Source: an uncultured Christensenella sp.
GTDB lineage: Bacteria; Bacillota; Clostridia; Christensenellales; Borkfalkiaceae
Assembly (NCBI GenBank): GCA_910586345.1
Contig: CAJUHC010000002.1
Span: forward strand, 83,194-123,525
DNA: 40,332 bases
Direction of reading: 5' to 3'
In this document: positions 7,745 to 16,931 of the stretch, one piece after another
How the letters are laid out: every line of letters starts with the position of its first letter
Position numbering within the stretch: position 1 is the first letter of the stretch
Translations under genes and position numbers: made by a program
Notes under the pieces: generated by a model
Told to the model about the DNA's origin: nothing
Database searches by the model: none
Seen by the model: the letters and a program-made list of their open reading frames with translations, nothing else

Positions 7745-9379
7745 TTATTCCTGCTTGCCGGTTATGCCGTGCAGATATTCCGTCAACTCTTTCAAATCGT
7801 CCGTCTCGCACTCGAATACTATCTCCTGTCCCGCGCGCAGAACGGTTTCTCCGTCTGGAACGGTCTGCGAACCGTCCTCGTGTATAAGCTCGACCACAAG
7901 TCCGTTAGACGGCCAAACTATCGCGCGCACCGCTTTTCCGTCGGCTTTCGAGTGTTCGCGGATAAACAGTCGAACGCGTTCTTTTCTGAAATTCTCGTCG
8001 AGTTTATTGTCTTTGATATACTGTTCGAGATTCTTTTCGTAAATCGCATCGGTTTTGAACAGCAAACCTATAAGGTAACCTATTACAATACCGATGAGCG
8101 CCGGGAGAAAGTTAGAAAACTGACCCGTAAGCTCGAACACCATCACTATACCCGTTACGGGCGCTTTTACTACGCACGTAAAGAACGTCGCCATACAGAT
8201 AATAACGAGATAGTCGCTGAAAATCGGGTTCATTCCCGCTTTCTGGAACAGCACCGAAAGAATCGCTCCTATTCCCGCGCCTATCGCAAGCATAGGAATA
8301 AATACTCCGCAAGGTACTCCGCAGCCCATAGAAAGCGCGCTCGTTATAAACCTTATAATAAATACTATAAACAGCGTCGCGATTACGCTTATACCGAATA
8401 TGCGTTCGACTTCGATTTTTCCCGAACTCACCCCCGAACTTCCGGTTGCGAGCGACTGTATAAAGTCGTGTCCTCCGCCGAGCGAATACACTGTAATAAG
8501 CCCGAACGCGCCCGCAAGCAGGAAAGGTATCATATACTTTCCGACGCCTTTAAAAAAGGTTATTTTTTTAAAGATTCTCTTAGCCGCGAATACGCTATAA
8601 TAAAAACCTACTCCGATAAGCGCGACGATTATTGCGGCAAGAACCACCCAAAGACAGAAAATCGCGCCTTCGCCGTTAAATGAAAAATCGAAAGCAAAAT
8701 CTTTGAAAGTAAAACCGACTTTATCTTTTCCGAGAATACCGTACCGCAGAGCGTTGCGGGTAAACAGAGACGAAACTACGCTTAACGCCGCGCACACGAA
8801 CACCTGAGGCGAGAACGAGCGGAAAGCTTCTTCCATTGCAAATACGAGACCCGTTACGGGCGCATTGAAAGCAACGGCTAAACCCGCGCTCGCACCGCTT
8901 GCAATCTGCAATCTTTTTACCATCTGGTTGCGTTTTAAAATCGTTCCTACCGCACCGCCCGCGCAACCGCCGATTTCGAGCGAAGGTCCCTCCGCACCCG
9001 CGGGATAGCCCATAAACACGCAAGCGAGAGAAGCCGCAAACATAGAACACATTGTCACATACCAGTTGAAACGCACCTTGCCGCGCGCCGCGCCCTCGAT
9101 TTGAGGAATACCGCTTCCGCGCACCATAGGCACAAATTTCGCAACGGTGCCGATGACGAGCGAACCCGCCGCAAGTCCCGCAAAAAGCAAAGGAATAAAT
9201 GCGGGGTTTTCCCGCACGAGCATATACAAATCGATTGAAGTTTCCTCGCCGAGCGACATTAAAATGTTATAAAACGTAACTACCGCGCCCGCGAATATGC
9301 CCGTAAGCAAGCTTATCAGTACGAGATTTACCCCGTTGTCGGCAAATGCCTGTAAATATTTCTTTACTTTCTCTTTCAT
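7745..9379 (-). CDS. ClC-family H+/Cl- antiporter with C-terminal TrkA-C domain
   Basis: This 544-residue integral membrane protein has about ten hydrophobic helices followed by a soluble C-terminal domain. The ClC selectivity motifs are present: GSGIPQIEG at residues 88-96, GAEGPSLEIGG at 128-138 and GVFIPML near residue 370. The gating glutamate (E130 in GAEGP, matching E148 of the E. coli protein) and the internal proton glutamate (E183/E184 in AMEEAF) are both kept. That predicts a proton-coupled exchanger rather than a passive channel, and the GxEGP form argues for chloride over the fluoride-specific clade. The last 80 residues (from VVELIHEDGSQTVPDG) look like a TrkA-C/RCK-C regulatory domain. 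GGAG precedes the ATG, and the gene has its own promoter after the glutamine synthetase terminator. Confidence 0.93.
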   Translation of the reverse strand: MKEKVKKYLQAFADNGVNLVLISLLTGIFAGAVVTFYNILMSLGEETSIDLYMLVRENPAFIPLLFAGLAAGSLVIGTVAKFVPMVRGSGIPQIEGAARGKVRFNWYVTMCSMFAASLACVFMGYPAGAEGPSLEIGGCAGGAVGTILKRNQMVKRLQIASGASAGLAVAFNAPVTGLVFAMEEAFRSFSPQVFVCAALSVVSSLFTRNALRYGILGKDKVGFTFKDFAFDFSFNGEGAIFCLWVVLAAIIVALIGVGFYYSVFAAKRIFKKITFFKGVGKYMIPFLLAGAFGLITVYSLGGGHDFIQSLATGSSGVSSGKIEVERIFGISVIATLFIVFIIRFITSALSMGCGVPCGVFIPMLAIGAGIGAILSVLFQKAGMNPIFSDYLVIICMATFFTCVVKAPVTGIVMVFELTGQFSNFLPALIGIVIGYLIGLLFKTDAIYEKNLEQYIKDNKLDENFRKERVRLFIREHSKADGKAVRAIVWPSNGLVVELIHEDGSQTVPDGETVLRAGQEIVFECETDDLKELTEYLHGITGKQE

Positions 9380-9403
9380 ATCGACTCCGTAAAATACCGA
9401 TAA

Positions 9404-9432
9404 AGTATATCACTTTAATTTTATTTTGTAAA
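9404..9432 (-). promoter_or_regulatory. SigA-type promoter of the ClC gene
   Basis: On the minus strand TTTACA (9427-9432) and TATACT (9404-9409) are 17 bases apart, just downstream of the glutamine synthetase terminator and about 25 bases before the ClC start codon. Confidence 0.65.
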
Positions 9433-9455
9433 TTGATTTAATGTACGGGTAACAC

Positions 9456-9475
9456 AAAAGCCCGCCGAACGGCGG
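9456..9475 (-). terminator. intrinsic terminator of the type III glutamine synthetase gene
   Basis: A GC-rich hairpin CCGCC/GGCGG with a four-base loop is followed on the minus strand by GC then TTTTGTGTT. It sits about 20 bases past the stop codon. Confidence 0.7.
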
Positions 9476-9497
9476 CGGACTTTAAATTCTCGTTTAT

Positions 9498-11579
9498 TCA
9501 GTTAATGCCGTACAGAATATCGAAATACGTCGGATAAGGCCAATAATCGGACGACGTCAGAGTTTCCATTTCATCTGCAAACTTTCTCACAGTTTCCATA
9601 TCGGGAATTATACGGTGCGCCATAGCCTGTGAAGCAGAAAGAACCTCGTCTTTGTTTACGGACTTCAAATCGCTTTCGAGTTTTGCTACCGCTTCGCTCG
9701 TCTTGTCGTTTAATTCCGAAAGTCTTTCGATGAGCTGCTTTTCCGCCCTGCAAGGCAGATTTTCGCATACGGACTGTTTGGAAACGACGTTTTGGCAGAG
9801 GACCGAAACAAAATCGGAAACGGCGGGAATTATATCGCGCTTTGCCATTTCAATCATAGTCAAAGCCTCTATATTGATATTCTTGATATAATTTTCAAGC
9901 CTTATATCCGCTCTTGCTTTCGCTTCGGCTTTCGTGAACACTCCCTGCCTTACGTAAACTTCCACGTTTTTATCTTCATAGCAGACTGGTACGGCGTCCG
10001 CAGTGTTCTTATTGTTGAGAAGCCCGCGTTTTGCGGCCTCGGGTTCCCATTCGGGACCGTAACCGTCGAGATTGTAAATTATGCGGTAATGTTTTTTAAG
10101 CTCTCTCGCTATAACTTCGTTTGCCGATTTTTCTACATCCTTTTTACCTTCGAGTTCGTCTGCGAACTTTTCAAAAGCGTCGGCTACTATCGTATTGAGA
10201 CAGATGTTAGCGTCCGCTACGTTAGCCTGCGAACCGAGCATTCTGAACTCGAATTTATTTCCCGTAAACGCAAACGGCGAAGTTCTGTTCCTGTCGGTCG
10301 CGTCTTTGGGGAATATAGGGCTTTCGGGAACTCCTATCGAACCGTTTTCCGTCTTTTCAGGCACATAGTTTCCGCCTTTCACTATACTGTCGACCAACGC
10401 GCCGAGCTGGTCGCCGAGATAAACGGAAATAACCGCGGGCGGAGCTTCGTCCGCGCCGAGTCTGTGGTCGTTGCCTGCGGAAGCGACGGAAGCTCTTAAT
10501 ATACCTTGGTAATCGTCGACAGCTTTAATTACGGCTGCGAGAACGAGTTTGAAGAGCGTATTGTTTTCGGGAGTTTCGCCGGGATTTAACAGATTGAAAC
10601 CTTTATCGGTCGACATAGACCAGTTATTGTGTTTACCGCTTCCGTTGACACCCTCGAAAGGCTTTTCGTGCAGAAGGCATACAAGACCGTGCTTTTTAGC
10701 AACCTTTTTCATAAGCTCCATTGTGAGCATATTGGTATCGACCGCTACGTTCGTAGTAGAGAAAACAGGCGCCATTTCGTGCTGTGCCGGAGCGACCTCG
10801 TTGTGTTTCGTCTTGGAAAATATTCCGTAGCTCCAAAGCTCCTTATCCAAATCGCGCATAAATTCGCCGACCTTGGTTTTGATTACGCCGAAATAATGGT
10901 CTTCGAGTTCCTGACCTCTCGAGGCGGGCGCGCCGAAAAGAGTTCTGCCCGTAAGACGGAGGTCTTTGCGCTTTAAATATTCCTCTTCGGATATGAGAAA
11001 ATACTCCTGTTCCGGTCCGACCGTCGTAGAAACTTTTTTACAGTCCACACCGAACAGTTTCAAAATTCTCTTAGCCTGCTTGTCGATAGCGTTCATAGAA
11101 CGCAGAAGCGGAGCTTTCTTATCCAGAGTTTCGCCCGTATACGAAACGAATACCGTCGGTATGTATAAGGTTCCTTCTTTTACGAACGCAGGCGAAGTGG
11201 GGTCCCAAGCCGTATAACCCCTCGCCATATAAGTAGCCCTCGAACCGCCCGAAGGAAAACTCGAGGCGTCCGATTCGCCTATTATCAGACTCTTGCCCGT
11301 AAGACGCATTATGACTTTATCTCCCTCTGGTTCGATAAAGCTGTCGTGTTTTTCGGCCGTAAGCCCCGTCAGAGGCTGGAACCAATGGGTGTAATGCGTC
11401 GCGCCTTTGGATATAGCCCATTTTTTCATCGACGATGCGACCGTACCGGCTATGGATACGTCGAGTGTTTTGCCCGCCTCGATAGTCGCTCTCAAAGCTT
11501 TGTACACCTCGCTCGGCAGGGTATCTTTCTGGACTGAATCGCTGAATACGTTTTCGCCGAATATTTCGGGAAGATTCAT
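9498..11579 (-). CDS. glnN: glutamine synthetase type III
   Basis: This enzyme makes glutamine from glutamate, ammonia and ATP, the main ammonium-assimilation step. At 693 residues it belongs to the large GSIII class common in Bacteroidetes, cyanobacteria and Clostridia, not to the 440-470-residue GlnA class. Diagnostic segments are VGPEQEYFLI (metal-binding glutamate), the GKHNNWSMST loop, the GSIII signature NDHRLGADEAPPAVIS, and RNRTSPFAFTGNKFEFR. The long C-terminal helical region (residues about 600-690) is also typical of the class. AGGAG is 8 bases before the ATG. It has a near-consensus promoter, an inverted repeat in the leader that could be a nitrogen-control site, and its own terminator. 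Confidence 0.96.
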   Translation of the reverse strand: MNLPEIFGENVFSDSVQKDTLPSEVYKALRATIEAGKTLDVSIAGTVASSMKKWAISKGATHYTHWFQPLTGLTAEKHDSFIEPEGDKVIMRLTGKSLIIGESDASSFPSGGSRATYMARGYTAWDPTSPAFVKEGTLYIPTVFVSYTGETLDKKAPLLRSMNAIDKQAKRILKLFGVDCKKVSTTVGPEQEYFLISEEEYLKRKDLRLTGRTLFGAPASRGQELEDHYFGVIKTKVGEFMRDLDKELWSYGIFSKTKHNEVAPAQHEMAPVFSTTNVAVDTNMLTMELMKKVAKKHGLVCLLHEKPFEGVNGSGKHNNWSMSTDKGFNLLNPGETPENNTLFKLVLAAVIKAVDDYQGILRASVASAGNDHRLGADEAPPAVISVYLGDQLGALVDSIVKGGNYVPEKTENGSIGVPESPIFPKDATDRNRTSPFAFTGNKFEFRMLGSQANVADANICLNTIVADAFEKFADELEGKKDVEKSANEVIARELKKHYRIIYNLDGYGPEWEPEAAKRGLLNNKNTADAVPVCYEDKNVEVYVRQGVFTKAEAKARADIRLENYIKNINIEALTMIEMAKRDIIPAVSDFVSVLCQNVVSKQSVCENLPCRAEKQLIERLSELNDKTSEAVAKLESDLKSVNKDEVLSASQAMAHRIIPDMETVRKFADEMETLTSSDYWPYPTYFDILYGIN

Positions 11580-11602
11580 AAATTTTCTCCTAAGATTTTA
11601 AC

Positions 11603-11618
11603 GCGTAATGCTTTACGC
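11603..11618. promoter_or_regulatory. inverted repeat in the glnN leader, possible operator or hairpin
   Basis: GCGTAA and TTACGC form a perfect 6-bp inverted repeat around a 4-base centre. It lies from about +6 to +21 of the predicted transcript. It does not match the Bacillus GlnR/TnrA consensus (TGTNA-N7-TNACA). Confidence 0.35.
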
Positions 11619-11630
11619 TTCTACCTTTAA

Positions 11631-11659
11631 AGTATATGAAATTTTTAATAAACTGTCAA
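11631..11659 (-). promoter_or_regulatory. SigA-type promoter of glnN
   Basis: On the minus strand a perfect TTGACA (11654-11659) and TATACT (11631-11636) are 17 bases apart. The predicted start is near 11624, giving a leader of about 45 nt. Confidence 0.8.
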
Positions 11660-11750
11660 ATTAATTAAAGCACATTATCGATTGCAAATAATTATGCGGT
11701 ACATAATTTAAACTTATCGTCTTTTTCGGCGTATGTCCGTTGCGTATTTA

Positions 11751-11782
11751 AAAAATTTAAGGCGGAGAATTGATTCCCCGCC
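11751..11782 (-). terminator. intrinsic terminator of the ABC transporter operon
   Basis: An interrupted 11-bp stem (AAGGCGG and CCGCCTT arms with an inner GAAT/ATTC part) is followed on the minus strand by AAATTTTTT. The single non-Watson-Crick position is G-U on the minus strand but A-C on the plus strand, so it is better formed in the minus transcript. Confidence 0.7.
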
Positions 11783-11795
11783 TTGAATTTTTAAA

Positions 11796-13904
11796 TCAAT
11801 TACAGCTTTTAATTATGTCTACAGGACTTTTTTTCAATAATTTCACGGCAGGTATAATAGTCGCTACGGCAGAAACCGCGAAACACAGCGACGCAAGTAT
11901 TACAAATTGCAGAATACCGAAATTAAATACCGAAACAAACATCGCGTGATTGACGCATAAGCAGACCGTTAAAATAATTATCAGCGACAGTACGAAATTT
12001 ATCGCGGTGATTATAAAACTTTCCCATAAACATACCGCAGTAATATCCGCCTTGCTCGCGCCCAACGCGCGCAGAATACCGAGCGTCCGCTGCCGGTACT
12101 GAAAGTTGACGGATAAAAAGTTCATAAGTATCAAAACCGACGTAATAACGAGAACAACCGAAGATATAATACCCGCCTTGGATATAATATCCATAACCGA
12201 CTCTTCCAGTAAGAAAGCGGAAAATACCGTCACTATATTCACGCTGCAAGTCAAATCGCCGTCTTCATATCCGAGTTTTTTAAAGAACTTTTTAGTTTCA
12301 GACGCTGACCCTTTAATTCTTAATAAAACGTCCGAAACCTCGCTTTCATAGTCGAATTCTCCGCAGTAACCGAATGAATACGTAATTATCGACTTCGCCG
12401 CGCCCGAAAAGTATTTGCGCATATACGAATCTTCTTCCGTAAGCGCGACTTTATCTCTGTTTTCGTAAAAATATTCCTTATCTATTTCCGTGGAAAATAC
12501 TCCGCAGATAGTCTTAAAACCTATCTTCTTTCCGATAAGGTCGTCGGGAGTGTTTATTTTGCGAACAGTTTCATCGTCGTCTCCGAGATACCCGAACTCG
12601 ATAAAAGCGTCAGCGTGTAAATCCGTTATTGCAATCTCGTCCTTATTTTCAGGAAGCCTGCAAAGGTCTTTATTTTTAAAACGTCGGTCCGCTTTGAGAT
12701 TAGCGTCCTTTAAACCCGTTTCCGGATTCAATTCAATCAAGCCCGATTCGCTGAACATAATGTTGTAATAAAGCGAATTGAGTTCTTCGCTTTCGCCCTC
12801 GTCGCCCGTAATTCCCAAATAAGCCATAACGGAATCTTCGTTTTCGGTAATTTTTATGGGAGCGCCGTTGCCGTATTCCGCGATTGCGTCCAATTGAAAG
12901 CGCGTAAAAGGCTTGCTTACTTCAACTAATAAATTATTGTTTGTTCTTTCGTATTTCTTGTTTTCGCTCTTTAAAATCGCGCAGTGCATATTCTTCGAAC
13001 TCATAGACGCAAGTTCCGCGGAATAATTGTCGGCGTTCAGCGCGGTGAGCGAAAAACCGAACCCCGCAAAGCTTATTACGCACAATACGATTGAGAGCAC
13101 GAGCCTTAATATTTTACATTTAAGTCCCGCGAGCCCCATAAGAAAAGCTCTCTTTACAGGCAGACCGCTTTTCCCGCCGGAAACGACGGTTTTTTCGGAC
13201 GAAACGATTTCTACGCTCTGTAAACGGTTATCGTCGTTGATTACTTTACCGTCGGCAATCTCTATTATTCTGTCGCCGAACTCGCGCGCGCTGTTTTTAT
13301 CGTGCGTTACCACGATTACCAGCCTGTCTTTAGAGAGCTGTTTCAATAATTCGTAGAGCTGTCTTCCCGTCTTGGTATCGAGCGCGCCCGTCGGCTCGTC
13401 GGCTAAAATTACTGCGGTATCTTTAACGAGCGCGCGCGCAATCGCAACGCGCTGTTTCTGTCCTCCCGACAGTTCGGTAACCTTTCTGTCACCGAGAGTG
13501 TTTCCGTCCCGGCCGACCAAATCGACTTTACGCAAAACCTCGTCTACCCGCCCGCCGTCTCTGCCGTTTTGCAGTTCGAGAGCAAGGGCGATATTTTGGG
13601 CAACAGTATATTCGGGAATAAGATTGTATTCCTGAAACACGAATCCGATGTATTTATTGCGGTACTCGTCCAATTGTTTTTGCTTAGAGTTATCGATTAC
13701 TTTACCGTCGACGGAAATTGTTCCCGAAGTCGGACCGTCAAGTCCGCCCAATAAATTCAAAAGCGTGGTTTTACCGCTTCCGCTTTTACCGAGTATAAAG
13801 ACTAACCCGCTATTGCCGAAGCTTAAATTCACATTATCCAGAGCAACGGTCTTTACTCCGCGTTTAGTCTTATATACCTTTGTAAGCTTTTCAACGGTAA
13901 TCAC
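11796..13904 (-). CDS. ABC transporter, ATPase fused to FtsX-type permease (paralogue 2)
   Basis: This 702-residue protein fuses a LolD/MacB-type ATPase to an FtsX/MacB-type permease. The ATPase (residues 1-225) has Walker A GKSGSGKTT at 39-47, the Q-loop FQEYN, the signature LSGGQKQR at 145-152, Walker B VILADEPTGALD and the switch VVTHD. A first membrane helix lies near residues 260-285, then an external domain of about 250 residues, then three helices in the last 150 residues, ending KLLKKSPVDIIKS, a normal FtsX ending. Members of this class usually move or sense peptides or lipoproteins, or act mechanically, rather than importing small solutes. The start is GTG with GGAG six bases upstream, 11 bases after the paralogue's stop. 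It is the last gene of the operon. Confidence 0.92.
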   Translation of the reverse strand: MITVEKLTKVYKTKRGVKTVALDNVNLSFGNSGLVFILGKSGSGKTTLLNLLGGLDGPTSGTISVDGKVIDNSKQKQLDEYRNKYIGFVFQEYNLIPEYTVAQNIALALELQNGRDGGRVDEVLRKVDLVGRDGNTLGDRKVTELSGGQKQRVAIARALVKDTAVILADEPTGALDTKTGRQLYELLKQLSKDRLVIVVTHDKNSAREFGDRIIEIADGKVINDDNRLQSVEIVSSEKTVVSGGKSGLPVKRAFLMGLAGLKCKILRLVLSIVLCVISFAGFGFSLTALNADNYSAELASMSSKNMHCAILKSENKKYERTNNNLLVEVSKPFTRFQLDAIAEYGNGAPIKITENEDSVMAYLGITGDEGESEELNSLYYNIMFSESGLIELNPETGLKDANLKADRRFKNKDLCRLPENKDEIAITDLHADAFIEFGYLGDDDETVRKINTPDDLIGKKIGFKTICGVFSTEIDKEYFYENRDKVALTEEDSYMRKYFSGAAKSIITYSFGYCGEFDYESEVSDVLLRIKGSASETKKFFKKLGYEDGDLTCSVNIVTVFSAFLLEESVMDIISKAGIISSVVLVITSVLILMNFLSVNFQYRQRTLGILRALGASKADITAVCLWESFIITAINFVLSLIIILTVCLCVNHAMFVSVFNFGILQFVILASLCFAVSAVATIIPAVKLLKKSPVDIIKSCN

Positions 13905-13915
13905 GCTAATCTCCT

Positions 13916-16057
13916 TTACAGTTTCTTGCCCGTTACGAACAGCGAAGCGAACAGAGCCGACAGCAACGAAAGCACGGCGCTCGCGCCGAACAGAATCCCG
14001 ACCAGCCCTATATTCACCGTAAACACCTGCGCATAGTAAATTGCGTTCATAACCGCACAGGCTATAAATATCCCCGCTACGGACAAAACGAAATTCACCA
14101 GCGATAATATTAACCCTTCAACCAGACATATAAACCTTACGCAATTTTTACCAGCCCCGAGCGAACGCAGTATTTTAAGCTCCCTGTTGCGCATATCCAC
14201 GCTGACAAGTAAAAAGTTGAGCGTCACCAGCACTGCAAGCGCGCACGAAGGTATTAACGCATAATGGGTATCTAAGTATTCCCAAAAATTAATCGGATAC
14301 CTTGAAAAGTAAGACACGAACGAATTGTAACCGTCATATGTATACCATTTTCCGGGAAAACCCTCTACCATACTCGGCACATACACATTGCAACTCTCTA
14401 TTTTTTTTAAGAGTTCGTAATCTTTTTCATAATCTCCGCTCAGTCTGAAAAAAATACTTAAATTATTCTCGTCGTATTCTCTGTAATCTATAAATTCTTC
14501 ATAAAATTTTTCTATAAAACCTTCGGCAACGAAAATCTTATTAACCAAGCTGTATTTCAAGCCGTTCTTATAAGTATTCATACGGTTATCGAGATGATAC
14601 CACACTCCTATACCGGATTTGAACTCATCTATCTCTTTTCTCGTCATACCGTAATAATCTTCGTCGAGCTGTTTAAAAAGTTCTCTGTCCACTTCCGTGG
14701 AATAAACTCCGCATACAGTATATCCGTCCATGGTTCTGCCTATCATATCGTCGGGCTTTGTGATTTTTATAATCTCTCCCCCGTCTGTACGGTAACCGTA
14801 TCTGATATACAAATCGAGTTCTAAATCGGTTATGGCAATCTCATTCAAATTGCGCGGAAGCCTGCACAGGCTTTTGTCCGCAAATCGGCTGTCTGCCGTA
14901 AGTCCGAATTCATTTTCCCCGTTTTCCGCGTCAATCTCTACAATACCTTCTATGTCTTTACCGAAAGAGTCGTAAGGATTCCTTCGGTCCTCATAATTTC
15001 CCAGATTGATATGATTAATTAAACGTTCGGCTGAGCCATAGCTGTTTTCAACGTATAAACCGTAACTTCTGCCGTCTAAATATTCCGAAAGATAACTACG
15101 CTGTTCTTCGTTTAAGTACCTTTTTTCGACTCTGACCGTTGTTATATTCTGCGAGCGCATAGTTTTAAGGTCAGCCTCAACAACGTCGCAAAAATTAACG
15201 GAAAGCATAAAACCTAAAATGACGAGTGATATAAAGGTAAGAATTAACGAGACGCTAAGTCTGAAAGGACTTTTTACAAGACTTTTTACACCCGTCAGAA
15301 AAGCGTATTTTACGGCTATACGGCTCTTTTGATAAGTTTTTTCCCTTTCTTCGGTAAGATTTACCGCTTCGTACGGAGCGCTGTCGCTTATTACTTTTCC
15401 GTCCTCTAACTCTATTATTCTGTCGCCGTACTTTCTCGCGCTTTCCTCGTCGTGAGTAACCACGATTATAAGTCTTTCGCCCGAAAGCTCTTTGAGCAGT
15501 TCATACAGTTCTTCGCCCGTAACAGAATCGAGCGCTCCGGTAGGCTCGTCCGCGAGTATTATTTCGGGCTCCTTAATAAGCGCGCGCGCAACCGCCACGC
15601 GCTGTTTCTGTCCTCCCGACAGCTCGTGCACGTATCTGCCGTAAAAGGTTTCGCCGTTGCTTTCCGTAAGTCCCGTCTTTAAAAGCAGTTCGTCTATACA
15701 TTCTCTGTCGGCTTTTTTGCCCTGCAATTCGAGCGCGAGTTTTATATTCGTCCCTACCGTGTAATTCTCTATGAGATTGTATTCCTGAAAGACGAATCCA
15801 ACCGCGGTATTGCGGTATGCGTCGAGTTCGCCGTCTTTAAACGTCTTCCCTGCTCTGCCGTTTATGTACACGTCTCCGCTTGTCGGGCGGATTAATCCGC
15901 CCGACAAGTTGAGAAGCGTACTCTTTCCGCTTCCGCTTTTGCCGAGTATGAACACCATACCGCTTTCGCCGAAGCTTAAATTAACGTTATCCAAAGCGAC
16001 GGTCTCAACTCCCTTTTTCGCTCTGTATATTTTTGTAAGATTTACTGCCTTTAACAT
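13916..16057 (-). CDS. ABC transporter, ATPase fused to FtsX-type permease (paralogue 1)
   Basis: This 713-residue paralogue of the next gene has the same architecture: ATPase at residues 1-225 (GKSGSGKST at 39-47, LSGGQKQR, IILADEPTGALD, VVTHD), one helix near 265-290, a large external domain and three C-terminal helices. The ATPase halves are very alike; the external domains share only short blocks such as LCRLP..EIAITDL and the KPDDMIGR/TPDDLIGK segment. The protein stops at FVTGKKL, directly after the last helix, lacking the final cytoplasmic tail present in its partner. Two such full fusions may form a heterodimer, which is inference. The start has AGGAA upstream and lies 11 bases after the stop of the secreted-protein gene. 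Confidence 0.92.
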   Translation of the reverse strand: MLKAVNLTKIYRAKKGVETVALDNVNLSFGESGMVFILGKSGSGKSTLLNLSGGLIRPTSGDVYINGRAGKTFKDGELDAYRNTAVGFVFQEYNLIENYTVGTNIKLALELQGKKADRECIDELLLKTGLTESNGETFYGRYVHELSGGQKQRVAVARALIKEPEIILADEPTGALDSVTGEELYELLKELSGERLIIVVTHDEESARKYGDRIIELEDGKVISDSAPYEAVNLTEEREKTYQKSRIAVKYAFLTGVKSLVKSPFRLSVSLILTFISLVILGFMLSVNFCDVVEADLKTMRSQNITTVRVEKRYLNEEQRSYLSEYLDGRSYGLYVENSYGSAERLINHINLGNYEDRRNPYDSFGKDIEGIVEIDAENGENEFGLTADSRFADKSLCRLPRNLNEIAITDLELDLYIRYGYRTDGGEIIKITKPDDMIGRTMDGYTVCGVYSTEVDRELFKQLDEDYYGMTRKEIDEFKSGIGVWYHLDNRMNTYKNGLKYSLVNKIFVAEGFIEKFYEEFIDYREYDENNLSIFFRLSGDYEKDYELLKKIESCNVYVPSMVEGFPGKWYTYDGYNSFVSYFSRYPINFWEYLDTHYALIPSCALAVLVTLNFLLVSVDMRNRELKILRSLGAGKNCVRFICLVEGLILSLVNFVLSVAGIFIACAVMNAIYYAQVFTVNIGLVGILFGASAVLSLLSALFASLFVTGKKL

Positions 16058-16068
16058 CGATTATTTCC

Positions 16069-16869
16069 TTATACCGGTATTACGTTGGTCTTAACGGTTA
16101 TAGATTTTGAAGTACTCAAATTGTATGCGTAAGTTATGTATCTTGTATTGCCCAAAACATAGCTTACAGCTATCGCAGTTGCGGTGCCGTTAGTACTGAT
16201 TGTTATCTGCGTAGAGACACCTGCGGGAAGATAATCCGATTCTGTATATAAATCTTTAAGTTTTTCTAAATTCCAATTTGCCGCGTGTTCTTTAAAACAC
16301 ATCTTTTTATTATATTCTATTTGCACTGCTTTATCGGTAGGATTGAATACATTGATTTTCCAACCCGTGCCCGCAACTTGCACTTTGAGACAGTCGCTGA
16401 AATGAACTACAGAGGTATACAGCAGGCTTATCGTCTTTTTGCTCGAATTATAATCGGTAGCATAGACAATCATTCTTTGGTCAAAATCCTTCGCAACATA
16501 GCTGAAAGCAACGCAACGGACGGTACCTACGATAGTTACGTACGCCGTGACGCTTCCGCGCGGCGCAACCGTTAAGGTCGTTAAATTTTCAAGGTCTACC
16601 CATTCTTTTGCGTGTGCGCTGTTGCAGGTATTCGTATTATATTCCACTTCGATAGGATAATCATTCGGATTAATAACAGTAAATTGCAAAGTACTGCCCG
16701 ATTTTCCGTCCAATTTAATGCCGAGATGTGACGGCGCGGCGTAAGGCACGGCAGTGTCCGCGCTTGCGCTGACGGGCTTGTACGCCGACAGAGAAATCAC
16801 CGCGCTTAAAAGTATAAACAGCGATGCGATTAATGCATAAAACAATCTTTTAGTAGTTGTGTTTTTCAT
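16069..16869 (-). CDS. secreted protein with an internal two-fold repeat, family not recognised
   Basis: This 266-residue protein has a signal peptide (K7-R8, hydrophobic 9-29, probable cleavage SASA|D after residue 37). I do not recognise its family. The mature part is two copies of one domain about 109 residues apart. Each copy has NPxD (67-70, 176-179), EYN (76-78, 185-187), a cysteine (82, 191), HA (86-87, 195-196), W (90, 199), an LExL stretch (93, 201) and a closing SYV (123-125, 236-238). The fold looks beta-rich. I chose the ATG at 16869 because GGGG precedes it and the signal peptide starts there; the longer frame to a GTG at 16953 would add 28 residues ahead of the signal. It leads the operon with two ABC-FtsX transporters, so it may be their substrate, ligand-binding partner or immunity-like component; this is inference. 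Confidence 0.75.
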   Translation of the reverse strand: MKNTTTKRLFYALIASLFILLSAVISLSAYKPVSASADTAVPYAAPSHLGIKLDGKSGSTLQFTVINPNDYPIEVEYNTNTCNSAHAKEWVDLENLTTLTVAPRGSVTAYVTIVGTVRCVAFSYVAKDFDQRMIVYATDYNSSKKTISLLYTSVVHFSDCLKVQVAGTGWKINVFNPTDKAVQIEYNKKMCFKEHAANWNLEKLKDLYTESDYLPAGVSTQITISTNGTATAIAVSYVLGNTRYITYAYNLSTSKSITVKTNVIPV

Positions 16870-16931
16870 AATTTTCCCCTTTTGATTTTTTTTACTGAAT
16901 TTGTTGCGACGAGCCGTTAAACATAAACTTT

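Noticed and set aside
7628..8683. Long plus-strand ORF (351 codons) opposite the ClC gene
   Set aside because: Its protein is rich in Tyr, Arg and His with no domain pattern, and it lies entirely antisense to purA's start and a clear ClC gene; a GC-skewed codon shadow explains it.
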